From NCBI GenBank assembly GCA_010015655.1, contig ML976674.1, forward strand, positions 566,910 through 630,909: a DNA stretch of 64,000 nucleotides, written 5' to 3'. The DNA is from Bimuria novae-zelandiae CBS 107.79. Lineage: Eukaryota; Ascomycota; Dothideomycetes; Pleosporales; Didymosphaeriaceae. Positions 10,022-20,399 of the stretch are shown one piece after another (position 1 is the stretch's first letter; every line of letters begins with the position of its first letter). Below the pieces are notes generated by a model. The model ran no database searches. It was not told the DNA's origin and worked only from the letters and a program-made list of their open reading frames with translations. Both the position numbers and the translations under genes were made by a program.

Positions 10022-12048
10022 ATGACCAAGAATCCATCACCTCGTCGCATCATGTCGCCAGCTCAGACCCCTCCTGCCTCGTCGGTCGTCGCTGGTCCGT
10101 CGTCGTCACCTTCGGGTACGGACCAGACCCGCTACACCCCCGAAGCTGTTCGCAAGGGCGACGGCAAGGTCAACACTATGTCGAGCAAGGCCAAGGGCAA
10201 GCTCCCCGTAGTCCAGCTTCCTATCATCCGGCACACTCCCTACGTGGGGCTTGACCCCCAGCCGCACCTCCGTCCAGTCTTTTCGAACGAGATCGACTCG
10301 GAGAGCGACCACTTCATCTCGCGTTTCGTCCTCGTCACTTGGGTCCCTGACGGCAACCGTCTGATCGAGGCCGGCCGGGACCATGAGACGGAGCTCGCCA
10401 AGGTTGAGGAGGTCATGAAGGTGGTGAGCGTCTTCGTATCCCTTCTTTACTGTTGGTTACTGACCCTTACGATAGTACACTCTCTTCGACACTTGTGTGC
10501 CCATCTACAACCGCGGGATCCATTTACGCTTCGACAACCTTCAAGATGCTTGCTCTGGCAAGGTGGTCTTGGAGCGGCACGGCTTTGAATGCGAGTTTGT
10601 GGACAACTACAAATTCGCAATTGCGAAGTCTCAGGACACCGCCGCTGTCGACGAGTTTGAAGGCCAGCTGCGCATCGACGTGCTCGCCATGCCATTCCTT
10701 TCGGGCTCTCCGGTCAAGATAACTCTTGGTGATATCCATGCGATGCACCGAGACTTGGAGGACGCACTCTCCCGGTTTGGCGCGATTCGCGATTTCATTC
10801 ACACCTCTTCAGACGAAGTCGAGATGATTTTCCAGTTCCGGTTTGAGTTCTTCTCGGTCGAGGTGGCCAACCGTGTCCGTGCTAGCCTTCTTGATCGGCC
10901 GATGGAGCGCCAAGCGGACAACGTCAGTAACCCAGTCTATCGTTGCTTGTGACACTTGCTAACAAGGTGCAGGGCCTTTGGACGTGGAAAATTGTCGGCG
11001 CCGACAACTGGGCCGGCCCTCGCCCCCCGAATTCTCCCCACCGCCGTCTGCCACGCGTGGGTGCGGATCTCCATCAGCCGAAGTCTGGCATGAACCGTCC
11101 TCTAAACAAGGAGGCCGATCAGGCGCACAACAAGGTGTTTCGGGAGCGCATCGAAGCCGGAATCGATGTTCGTACAACTATCATGCTCCGCAACATTCCG
11201 AACAAGTTGGACTGGGTAGGTCGTCCCCCCTGACCTCTCTTAATCTTATTGACGTTCTTCAGATGACCCTGAAGGCTCTCTTGGACCGTGTCTGCTTCGG
11301 GACCTATGATTTCATCTACCTCCGGATCGACTTCGCGTCTGGTCATAACGTCGGCTATGCGTTCATCAACTTCTGTGACGTGAAGGGTATGCTTGCTATG
11401 CTCGACCAGGTAGAGCACCGTGGCTGGCCGGGCTTCCGTTCGTCCAAGAACGCCGAGCTGTCCTATGCTACTATCCAGGGACACGAGGCCTTGGTCCAGA
11501 AGTTCCGGAACTCGTCCGTCATGCAGCAGACCCCGTACTGCCGCCCACGTCTATTCGTGACGAAAGAAGAGGCGTTCATCCAGCAGAACATCCGCAAGAC
11601 CGGCTGTGAGGTCCAGTTCCCGGCTCCCGACAATTGGTCCAAGTTCCAGCGTTCCATCGACAGCGCCCGCACCGTAGGACTGTTCCCTCCTACTGCTAGT
11701 ATCCAGCAGCCTGCCGAGCGCGTCCACACGAGTGCTTACGATCGTGGCACCCCTCGCGATATGGTCCACACGGTCAACCAGTTCGGAACCCCGCCGGCCT
11801 TCAACATGTACTCGGATGCCCAGAAACGCATGGCCGAGCAGACGTTCGCCATTCGATTCGGCCCGGCGGTCTATGGTCCTGTCTCATTTGAACACATCCC
11901 GCTCCGGCTTATCCAAGAGTACCTTGGCGATGCCCGCCCTTCTAATCCAGGTGTGATTGCGCGCCCGACTTTCAACGCTGAGGCACAAATTCCGCTTTAC
12001 TCGTTCAGCACTCCTCCCCAGTACGGCTACAACTATTACCAGGAGTGA
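10022..12048 (+). CDS. Mei2-like RNA-binding protein (C-terminal RRM), 625 aa, four exons
   Basis: Exons: 10022-10423, 10476-10922, 10973-11215 and 11263-12048. All three introns are short (47-52 nt), phase 0, GT-AG, with TGAC or CTAAC branch-like motifs. The protein has a Ser/Pro-rich N-terminus and a central region (RGIHLRFDNLQDACSGKVV; later RDLEDALSRFGAIRDF) that reads like degenerate RRM1/RRM2. From about residue 345 comes the diagnostic Mei2-type third RRM: TTIMLRNIPNKLDWMTLKAL, then YDFIYLRIDFASGHNVGYAF, then an aromatic tail. In fission yeast Mei2 this RRM binds meiRNA and promotes meiosis. In filamentous fungi the family is taken to be developmental or meiotic, but the role here is inference. 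Several decayed relatives lie at 13-20 kb on the opposite strand. Confidence 0.9.
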
Positions 12049-13235
12049 TCCGGCGATTCACACCGGCCCACATGGGCTTTGGCACATATATACTTCGTTA
12101 CTGAAGTTACCGACACATACTTTCTTCTGCTCCGGTACCATTTCGACCATTTCGACAATCTTCTTTGTTTCTTTCTTGTCTTCAAACACGACGCCTCTGC
12201 GCAATGTATGCCTTTTCTCGAACATGACACTTATGATCTGATCTTCGAGATCTACGAGATCTACTCATCATCCGGTGCTTCCCTTTGTTGTTCTCCTCTC
12301 TAGACACGAGGCGTGTCGCGAGGCATGTTTTATACCCCAGCATTTGTTACGACGATATGAGTTGACGATTTCAACGACGGATGGATGGACCGATCGTGTG
12401 GCTCTTCCCCTTTCTTTCTTTTCTCTTCTACTTGCTTGATGTTTGATCGTTTCGGATTCGTCTCTTGTCGCGCTGCGACTGTCATGATGGCTGTGGTTGT
12501 CATTTGGTGGATGGATCTGGAGGACTGTCTTCGGAATTGGACGGTCGAACAGCAAGGCTTTTTTCTTTCTTCCAAAAGTTCTCTTCGTAGCAAAAATGCA
12601 GAGGCTTGGTCGCGCCAACTTCTTCTTGTGCCTGTTGCGCATCGTGATTGTCGTGTTTGTCAGTATGGAAGGTGATGATGCTGTTGCGGACGGTGAACTG
12701 ACGAGAGATGTAGTTCCAACAGGCGGTGCCTTCCTCGGTGGAGGCAAAGGCTCGCGAGTGCGAGGAGGGACAGGAAGGTAGGTCGTCCTACTGGGCGTCA
12801 TTGGCGACATGGGGCGCTTTCTTGGGGCGATACGATTCCGTACGCCTCCTGTACCGTCTCGGGCCTGGCTACCTCTGACGACTTCTGTTCAGTCTTCACG
12901 TGCATGAAAAAGCGTACACGACGCCTGAGTAGAACACAACATTGAAACTACATAGATAAGGACTACGCCTGAATATCCTTCTAGCACTCATGTGCGTCGT
13001 ACACACCCGCTTCTCTTCTTCCGCAACCTCCACTTTACCCTAGCTTTCTCCCAGTCCTCTTTTTTACTCCACACACCCACTCCGCCATAGGCAGGAAGGA
13101 TGTGTGCTCGAATGCGACAGGACCATAGGCCTCCTTCACAATCGCCTCCATCCTTCTCCACACTGATTGTTTTGTGAAGCACCACCAGCGGGGATGAGCC
13201 GGCTGTCTCCCATCGCACGTACTCTTAGTTCAGCC
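12049..13235. other. 3' flank of the Mei2-like gene, no supported gene
   Basis: T/C-rich sequence directly after the stop is compatible with a 3' UTR. An open minus frame at 12268-12810 (Pro/Ser/Lys-rich) overlaps it but shows no family signature and may be chance. Confidence 0.4.
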
Positions 13236-13239
13236 CAGT

Positions 13240-14341
13240 AGGGATGTGCCGGAAGTAGGTCTCGTAGACGGGATCGCGACCGTCCGCGATCGTCGGAACG
13301 TCAAATTCATGACCATTGTGGCTCTTGGCTTCGAGAAGCTTGTAACGAGACGTAAAACGGCTTACGCCGCCGCCATTTCATAGCCGTGATAATCCTCGCG
13401 CAAGTCCTCTGGTTGAGACTTGCGGATGAGTTCCGCGTTGAGAGTTGTAGCGACCTGAAGAGGAAGGCATTAAAACACCGCAAATGTGACGGCCTCTGTT
13501 TTTGTGTAGCCACGTAGCGGCGGGATGATCTTCAATCCACTCCCGAATCACTTTATTGTGCGCCTGGTCCGCCTCCTTGTTCAAGGGACGGCTCATGCCA
13601 GACGTCATTTTCATGCTCTTAGAGCCACTCGACCATACCCATGATTTCGTCGTTTTTTTATGGAGCTTGTACTGTGTCAGTATGCGGGAAATTCATTCAG
13701 AGCAACGTGAAGGACTTAAAGTGGCCAGGGCCAGCGCCCACAAAAACGAAAGAAAAGTGCGTTCGTCGCAAGTAGTAACGACATATATAAGGACGTAGCG
13801 GTCAAAATCCTGTCATCCTGCAAAGTCTCCTTGCCGCTCTTCTTGAACTTGGGACGGTCGTCGGCGATGGAAAGTTGAACCTTGCGCCCGAAACATTCCC
13901 GGAGGAGTCGGAACGAGCGATGAACGGGTTGAAAGATGGTGTTCTGGAGGAGATGGCTCAGGGCGTAGTACTTGAGACCGGTCGGGATTGGCATATGTCA
14001 AGCCCGCAATACCTTCGAAGGTACCAATTCCCACCTCCGTATCAATCAAAATCCTGTGCGTAGCTGAGGTTGACATTGTGCCGTGGTTCGATGGTGCCGG
14101 CGAAATGGATCTGTTACGCGCGGAGCCGCCCATTGAACGCCTTGACGAATGCCTCGGCATGCTCAAACTCCTTGAAGCGGACGATCCGCCCAAGGTGTAT
14201 CACAACATAACGGTCCAGGTTGGGGCTTTGCGGGCTTGCCGCAGCCGTACGTGTATAGCCACGTATCGGTTCGGATTCTGGGCTCTGCGGGCTCACCGGA
14301 AAGCTCCATTCTTCGGTGGACAGCTTTGGCTGTGATAGCAC
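13240..14341 (-). pseudogene. Decayed Mei2-like / RRM gene relic
   Basis: Minus-strand relic in several frames. At 13536-13612 the codons give GMSRPLNKEADQAHNKVI, nearly identical to GMNRPLNKEADQAHNKVF in exon 3 of the intact gene, and the DNA is also closely similar. Further upstream on the minus strand are HLGRIVRFKEFEHAEAF and FVKAFNGRLR, then, in a shifted frame, ILIDTEVGIGTFEGIAG and LSHLLQNTIFQPVHRSFR. Downstream of the Mei2 match the sequence ends in protein-like RYKLLEAKSHNGHEFDV and YETYFRHIPTGLN before a TAA near 13230. Frame changes and stops show it is not functional. Some parts may come from a different gene. Confidence 0.6.
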
Positions 14342-14689
14342 GTATTTGAACCAGTTCTATTTGTTGATGATAGACATGGTGGTTGAACGAGGAATTTCTC
14401 GCGGCGCCTAGGACGGGGGCAACCCGTGTCCTGCTCATCCTTCATCTCCTCTCGCGTTGTAGAATTGTCCTTTTGGTCCAAAGAGAATCATCAAGAGTAT
14501 TGCTCCCGTGAACGAGAGCAAGGCCGTGCTGAAGAGGCGTTTTGAAGAAGCCAGCAGCTATAAATAATCAATATATATATGATATATATGCACCAGCTCT
14601 TTTCTTCATTTGCCTGGATATTTTGAAAAGATCGGCCTGCTTAACAGAGCCAACCTCGGTATAGCGTGGCCGCGAGAGCTAGAAAGCGT

Positions 14690-14815
14690 GCAAGAATAGC
14701 AAAAAAGAATGCTTGCAAGTGGGGCTCGAACCTGTGACCTGTAGAACACTAAGTTAGCACAGTTCCTGGGTGTACTGGACCGATGGTACGCGCTTTCCCA
14801 CCGATCCAGTACGAA
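14690..14815 (-). other. tRNA-like / SINE-like sequence with pol III terminator
   Basis: On the minus strand a B-box-like GGTTCGAGCCC (about 14725-14735) is followed about 20 nt later by a T6 run, as in pol III genes. Upstream lies a strong hairpin (arms GTACTGGATCGGTGG and CCATCGGTCCAGTAC). The T-stem does not pair well and no complete cloverleaf can be drawn, so a tRNA-derived relic is more likely than a functional tRNA. A related B-box region is at about 21105-21185. Confidence 0.35.
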
Positions 14816-15477
14816 GACTAATTGCAAAATTTTAAATATATATAGGGGATAGGGGACCTAATTACCTCTGGCTGTGCAACATTCCTTCGTGGATTTCGTG
14901 TGGAGTGAGAGGTTACTAGGCAGCGCTTTGGGGCAACCTTCACTTTTGGCAGGAACGAACTGCTTCCTGGGTGTTCAAAGCCACAACGACGCGATGTCAA
15001 CACGGCGTATCGGCTTCATAATGGTAAAGTGGGCTTGGCCTGCGTGATCGATGTTCAGGTTCCCAATGGTGCCTTTGGGCAGATGTGAGCATCGTCCTTT
15101 GTTTTTGATTAGCATTGCCAACCCCGGTGATCAAGAAAACATACCTTTTGATGGAACGATGATTTTTTTGCCTGGACTCTTCGCCACAGGACAACCCCTA
15201 AAGCAGCGCAGCGTTTTCCAGGAAAACCTGAGTCCTCAAGCTAACCTGCTGTAGATCTCGTAGCATCAGGACTCCTCCAGGTATCCGTCGTTGAGGCCCA
15301 TGCTTTTGGCGAACTTTCTGAATGAATTTGGTCTCGCCGGACATGACACGCACCATATTGAAGCTGCTGCTGCGATGCGCGCCGGAATTGGTCTTTAGAG
15401 CTATGGTTCGGAATCCTTCAATACCCGGACGTCCAAACCGGCAGAGAAAATGTTTTTCTTACTCCTTCTCAACCATG

Positions 15478-15690
15478 CTGGACATGACACCCGCCGTGGT
15501 TGAGTCGTTTACATTACCACCCAGCAGCTGTTGCTCGGCTTCACCTGCGTGGGTACGCAAGGATGGTAGGCCGCACTGGACATGACACCCGCCGTACTCG
15601 AGTCGTTTACATTACCACCCAGCAGCCGTTGCTCTGCGCGAGGATGGTGGGCCGTACTGGACATGACAGCCGCCATACTTGAGTCAATAA
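15478..15690. repeat. Imperfect tandem repeat (three units)
   Basis: The motif CTGGACATGACACCCGCCGT followed by GAGTCGTTTACATTACCACC occurs in successive units at about 15478 and 15576, with a shorter third unit at about 15657. It was built by local tandem duplication and has diverged. Nothing suggests coding. Confidence 0.75.
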
Positions 15691-15894
15691 TTTGCTGGGG
15701 GGACCTCTGACCTCAAGCGAGAAGTCTGAGTGTCGTGATCTCCCTAGCCAACGCTGTATGGCTTGAGAGCGGACTGACTTGCGGGTCGTGTATTGTCCGA
15801 AGACAAGGTTGACCGAACTGTCGTTCTCGGCCGGAGACGTCGCACCAAATAGGTTGTCGCTGAGATCTTGCCCTTTGTACATGGCCATGTCAAG

Positions 15895-16462
15895 CAAGGG
15901 CGGTCTCCAGATCCTGGTGCATTGCTTGGATATCGCTACGAGCGGCAGACTTCACACCTGATGGTGAGTTACACCACTTTGTACTTTGCCATGTCGAGAG
16001 TGGTCTTCTTCCGCCCGACATGGACGTGTCGCGGAGCAAAAGGCTAACCCTCTGCTCCTGTCGGAGTAGAATGTTCTTAACAGTCACAGGACGTAGTCGT
16101 GAATGGCGCCGAACCGGGTATAAGCGCAGGCTCCAGACTTGAACTTGAGCTGGGCGATCTTAAGGGCTGTTTCGGCGCGCTTGAGTGATCGCTGGTGGCC
16201 ATTGCCTGTGCATGGCCTGGATGCCGCTGGGCGCAGACTTCCCACTTGGTAGTGAATTACACCACCTTGTACTTTGCCATGTCGAGCGTTCTCTTCTTCC
16301 ACCCGACATGACGAAATCGCGAATGGCGTCGAACCGGGTGAGTGCGTCCTCCAGATCCCTCTGGATATCGCTGAGAGTGAAGTTGGTTAATATGACGTGT
16401 GCGGACTTTGTAGACTTCACACTTGATGGTGAATTGCACCATCTTGTACTTTGCCATGTCGA
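15895..16462 (-). pseudogene. Tandem relic copies related to the Mei2-like central region
   Basis: A conserved block (TTGTACTTTGCCATGTCGA on the plus strand) recurs at 15979, 16266 and 16444. On the minus strand the best unit (16310-16400) encodes TLSDIQRDLEDALTRFDAI then RDFV. This matches RDLEDALSRFGAIRDF of the intact Mei2-like gene at 10.75 kb. The other two units keep IQAMHQDLETALA (about 15895-15935) and TRFGAIHDYVL (about 16084-16120). Stops and shifts interrupt all frames. The array is a tandemly expanded, decayed RRM segment. Confidence 0.6.
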
Positions 16463-16469
16463 GCGTGGT

Positions 16470-17970
16470 CTTTCTCGCTGCTTCTCCATCTGGTATACCT
16501 GCTTATCGGGTATTCTCGCTCGTCGTCGCTGTCGTCTTCTTGCTTCACTTTCAATTGGGTTGATGCTTTTTGGACCCCCAGAAAGCCCCACTGGGGGGCG
16601 GCACCGCAGAGCAAGCCAGAAAAGGAAATTTTTGACCAATCCTCTGCCTTCCTTCGCGTGCAGGCGTAGGCTGATCTTACCTATTAAACATAGTCTAGTC
16701 TGCTAGGAAGCTCGCCTGAACCCTACGGTTCTCCTTACATCTTCTACACCCTCTGCATATGCAGCTTTGGTGGCGATAGGGTGAGGCGTGCTTGCGCACT
16801 CCTTCTTCCTTCGCTCTTTCCTCGCCTTAGAGCCTGGCATGTTATATATAGCAGCCGGAACCCGGGACCTGAATATTTGCGAGCGATGATGGCAGAGAAA
16901 GAGCATGGCGATGGAAGGGCATGGTGACGCGAGACGACATGGACTTGGAGGTCGACATTGTACGGTCCACGTTTCTTTGAACTTCTTGTCTTTCTCTGTA
17001 ACTTCGCACACGTGGTCTTGGATACCCCCGGTAAGCAAGGGTTTGTACAGTCGGCCAGATAAACACAGAGTGGCGCTTCTCGATCGCATGAAGACTCCAC
17101 GATGTGCATAAGAGCGTCTCTTTTCTAGAGACCGAAGTCTCTACGATTCGCTTCCAGTTACTTTTTCTCTCGAGGCTACTGTTTCAGCGATTTGATTCCA
17201 GCTGCGAGGAATAAAGTTGCGGAACGAATTAGCAGTGTTTCCCAATGTAGACGACGGCTTTGGAGTGGATCGCTGCGGCTGACGCGTCCGAAGATCATCT
17301 CACTGTTGTCGCTATAGTCGTTCTTGTTGCCGTTCCAACGCGGTTGCCTCTCGTGTGTAAGCTTGCAGTTGTAGTTTTCTGGTGGCGGACGTCCCCTGTC
17401 ATCAAACCGGCCAGGACAATCGTTGAAAGCCCTCCTTTACTCAGTTGATCTTTTGCTCTTCCTTTTCTGCCATCATTTGCCTGCTATTTTAAGGCGTATA
17501 GCCCCCAACGAAAAGCCCGATTCGATCCAAAAGGCCTCTGAAGCAGATGGAAACCCACCAATTTGACTATGGGTTGGTTGTTGGTGTGCTTCCTGGCCAG
17601 TGAAGTCATACTGGCTTGAGCTGAGGAACGCGCGTGGAACAGTTGCCAGCTGTTCGGTTTCTCCTTGCGGACTTCCTTGATCTTGTCGTGGCACTCAGCG
17701 CAAGCGACAGCTTGGCAAACTGGGCAGCCGAAGGCACCCAGCCATCCGGATCTTCTATTCGTCTTACTGCCTGGTTTGATCCTCCTTTCACTGCTGGGCC
17801 ACGTCGTTTGCCAGTGGGTCGTCCAGGTTTGGTGCTCCCAGAAGCGCCTGGATCGACAAAGGGGGTCTTCTTATTGTCCCGCCAGAACACATACGTTCCA
17901 CCACTCAACCAAATATATCGATAGCAACGCTGTCTGAAATGGACGACATAGTATCGTTCCGATGTAGGCA
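16470..17970. other. Interval without a supportable gene
   Basis: Only short open frames of relic-like composition. The minus-strand segment at about 17640-17870 ([17 protein letters not shown]) is not identified; it is one half of the tandem duplication described for the Ubc13 fragments. Confidence 0.35.
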
Positions 17971-17974
17971 AAGG

Positions 17975-18058
17975 AATAAATTCCAGACAACTACGCCCCA
18001 GACGGTCGATGTTGGGGTGGTAGATTTTTGTCAGGAATCTCACCTTGGGCGGCGTCAT
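17975..18058 (-). pseudogene. Ubiquitin-conjugating enzyme E2 (Ubc13-like) fragment, copy 1
   Basis: Minus-strand codons read [20 protein letters not shown] and then SCLEF. This is the heart of a Ubc13/UBE2N-type E2: the HPN motif that shapes the active site is intact, and the cysteine in the usual catalytic position is present. The homology ends abruptly after about 28 residues, and the following sequence is shared with copy 2 but not with E2 enzymes. It is therefore a captured or duplicated fragment. Confidence 0.75.
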
Positions 18059-18261
18059 CCCACCACTCGACCAAACAGGTCAAAAGAGAAGTGGGAGCAT
18101 GTGACAGTCTCAGCTGCCCAAGCCACGTCGTTCGCCAGCAGGTCGTCCGGGTTGGGTGCTCCCAGAAGCGCCTGGATCGACAGGAGAATTGTGCGAATCT
18201 GCAGGGTCTATGGAAATGGTGTCTGATTTATGCAATTGCACGAAAGTCGTTCCTATGTGGG

Positions 18262-18342
18262 CAAAGGAAGAACGTCGAGACAAATCCGACCCAGACGATC
18301 GATGTTTAGGTAGTAGATTTTGGTCAAGAATCTCACCCAAGG
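18262..18342 (-). pseudogene. Ubiquitin-conjugating enzyme E2 (Ubc13-like) fragment, copy 2
   Basis: Reads [20 protein letters not shown] then DVL. The catalytic-position cysteine (ICLDVL) is kept, but the HPN motif has become YLN. It lies about 300 bp from copy 1 and has the same non-E2 tail on the minus strand (a PLPT-like stretch, then further down [17 protein letters not shown]), so the two are a tandem duplication of an already chimeric segment. Confidence 0.75.
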
Positions 18343-18408
18343 GGCAGCAGCTGTTTGCGGCGAGCTGTGCCCGGAGGCGATGGATGGAAGAGCCGCGGTG
18401 TTGTGCTC

Positions 18409-18963
18409 TTAGATCACACCGTCCATCTCTAGAAACTGTTCATCTGTATACGGTAATCCATCCAGGCACTGTTTTCCACCGGTAGGAAACGCTACAAGGC
18501 CTAGCACGTTGGCTTTGATAGCGGTACGAGTTCGACCTTCATGGGCTGACGCAGAGCAAAGAGTGACCGCATGCACTGTTCGCCGAACACGTGCTTCTAG
18601 CTTAACTGAACTGGCGCTTCTGCGCCATCCTGCCCAGGGAGATTCGCCGTACTCCCTCCAACAATATGGACATTTCTTCGGGGCCGATGAAGGAGGGCAA
18701 TGGATAAAAGCCCCGATGAGATGAAAAGATGTTCCAAATGTTGGGCGGCTGCGCAAATGGCGGCGTGTATGCAGAGTTGTGCCATTAACCGTGCTGTCGT
18801 TGCAATGACCACAGCATTCTCCAGGAGGTGGATTCTTCTCAGGTGTTTTCGATGAAAAATTCCGGTAGTGATCAAGTGTATATATGCGAATAGCCTCAGG
18901 CAGCAGATCGATGTCAATGCGCTGAGTGCTCGTTGCGTTCTGCTCGTGCTTGTACCGGCCCAA
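18409..18963 (-). pseudogene. Open minus frame, unidentified relic
   Basis: A long open frame on the minus strand whose end reads IKANVLGLVAFPTGGKQCL then DGLPYTDEQFLEMDGVI. A partly similar stretch (IEANVL..., by DNA) occurs at about 20630-20700 on the same strand, indicating another duplicated fragment. Composition changes along the frame, so it is probably a patchwork and not one gene. Function not recognised. Confidence 0.3.
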
Positions 18964-19184
18964 TGCCGTTATGATAGATACCTGTGCATTCTACCGCGGC
19001 TTCCCGAAGCTTGCGAAGCTCCAAAGTTGATTGATACCTGGACGTTTGTCCGTCGTGTTTTTCCGGAGAGGCTGAATTGTCCTCCCACGTACGAGCGTGA
19101 TGATGGAAGCGAGTACGGCTGATCTGACCACGATTAGGGCATTCGTCGGATAACCAGATGCATTCGGAGCGCCTTTGGTGGTGC

Positions 19185-19395
19185 TGCCAAATTCGACATA
19201 TACAAAGCCTTTCGGCTTTCGCTCGTTCAACTTGTGCTAGTGCTTTCTCTTGCGGAGTTTGACATGAGCGTTCATTCTCTCAACGTGTCCATTTTGTTCC
19301 ACACAGGCTCATCGTGTCGCAGGAGACTTGGTTGTTGCGGTCCTCAAATTCGACATATCCAAAGCCTTTCGGCTTCTGCTCGTTTAAGGTGTCTT
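19185..19395 (-). pseudogene. Two RRM RNP-1 fragments (eIF4B-like)
   Basis: Two short copies on the minus strand: NERKPKGFVYVEFGS (about 19190-19232) and NEQKPKGFGYVEFEDRNN (about 19340-19395). K-G-F-G-Y-V-E-F is the RNP-1 signature of RNA-recognition motifs, and this exact flavour occurs in eIF4B/Tif3-type proteins. Only this strand of the RRM is present in each copy, so they are fragments. Confidence 0.55.
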
Positions 19396-19397
19396 AT

Positions 19398-19500
19398 AGC
19401 TGGCATTCGAATTGGCGGTTTAAATCATTGTCGGTGGGGTCTTTCTTGTCTGGGTGATGTTGTTTGGCTAGTCGATGGAACGCGGCCTTGATTTTGCACG
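19398..19500 (-). pseudogene. J-domain (DnaJ/Hsp40) fragment 1
   Basis: Minus strand: KIKAAFHRLAKQHHPDKKD followed by PTDNDLNRQFEC. Helix II and the invariant HPD loop of the J domain, the Hsp70-stimulating motif, are intact. Helix I and helix IV are absent and the frame ends at a stop at 19394-19396. The neighbouring sequence is unrelated. Confidence 0.75.
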
Positions 19501-20103
19501 CCAAACAAGTCCAGAAATGAGATCGTCGTCTTCCTCCTTTTATGTTTGTGATGTCGTCCATTTCGGATATACATCTGACCGTTTCATTAAGCCATCCAAC
19601 GTAGATTGCAGCATTTGGATGTACTGTCTGCACGAGTTCTAGAAGCTTTTTGTAAAATGCCCGCAACGCTGCCAGCCTTCTCGAATGTCTAGCGTCTTCC
19701 ATGCCGTCTGAACCTGCTGCTGCATTTTTACGATATGACACCGAACATCTGGCGTGCGAGCTCTCGGCTGGGTGCGAGGACCAGGGCCTGCGGAACAGGG
19801 TCGTTGATGTCCACCTTGACAAGATGTGAACTGCAGGAGCCCTCAACTGGAATGTGGCCGACCGTCGTCGTCGACTTTGTACTCTTTGGGCATCAATGAT
19901 GCCAGACATCTTGGATGTCTTCTGGCCCTGTTGAGAGCCGTTTGAGGAATCAACCTCGTCCTCACGGAGCTGCCCGAGACTGCCGGCCGACTCACCAAGT
20001 AGGCTCGGCTTGGAGGACCAATGTCGAAGTGCCGACCTCAAGCGAGAAGCCTGAGAGTCGTGATCTCCCTGTGAAACCTTCTTGAATGTCTACCTTCTCC
20101 CAT

Positions 20104-20214
20104 CTTTGCAATCGCGAACTTGTAGTTGTCGACAAATTCGCATTCGAAGCGGTGCTGTTCCAAGACCTTGCCAGAGCAGGCATCTTGAAGGTTGTCGAAA
20201 CGCAGATGGATCCC
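20104..20214 (-). pseudogene. Mei2-like exon 2 fragment
   Basis: The minus strand encodes GIHLRFDNLQDACSGK then VLEQHRFECEFVDNYKFAIAK. This is almost the same protein as exon 2 of the intact gene (about 10515-10628) with one codon deleted. Most nucleotide differences are at synonymous third positions. The flanks do not continue as Mei2. Confidence 0.8.
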
Positions 20215-20329
20215 GGCGTGTCATCGACGCAGCACCTGGCTACGCTTCTTCTTCATTTTCTTATCCATGACAGCCTAGTCATCCTTGGCTTCCGCTTCTT
20301 CTGCTCTTTCAACTTGGCCCAGAGGAACC

Positions 20330-20390
20330 AGACCTTGGGGGTATCATTGGGTAGTCGTCCGGCAAAAAGAGCTCCAGCCGAGACAAGCCA
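20330..20390 (-). pseudogene. Ubiquitin-conjugating enzyme E2 fragment 3 (upstream part)
   Basis: Minus strand: LSRLELFLPDDYPMIPPR. In Ubc13-type E2s the sequence LELFLPDDYP lies just before the PPKVRF segment seen at 18.0 and 18.3 kb, so this is the preceding piece of the same enzyme. It ends exactly where the other two begin, which suggests a breakpoint or former intron there. Confidence 0.65.
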
Positions 20391-20399
20391 ACCCCTATT

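Noticed and set aside
12268..12810. 180-codon minus-strand frame downstream of the Mei2-like gene
   Set aside because: Pro/Ser/Lys low-complexity composition, overlaps the likely 3' UTR, no signature.
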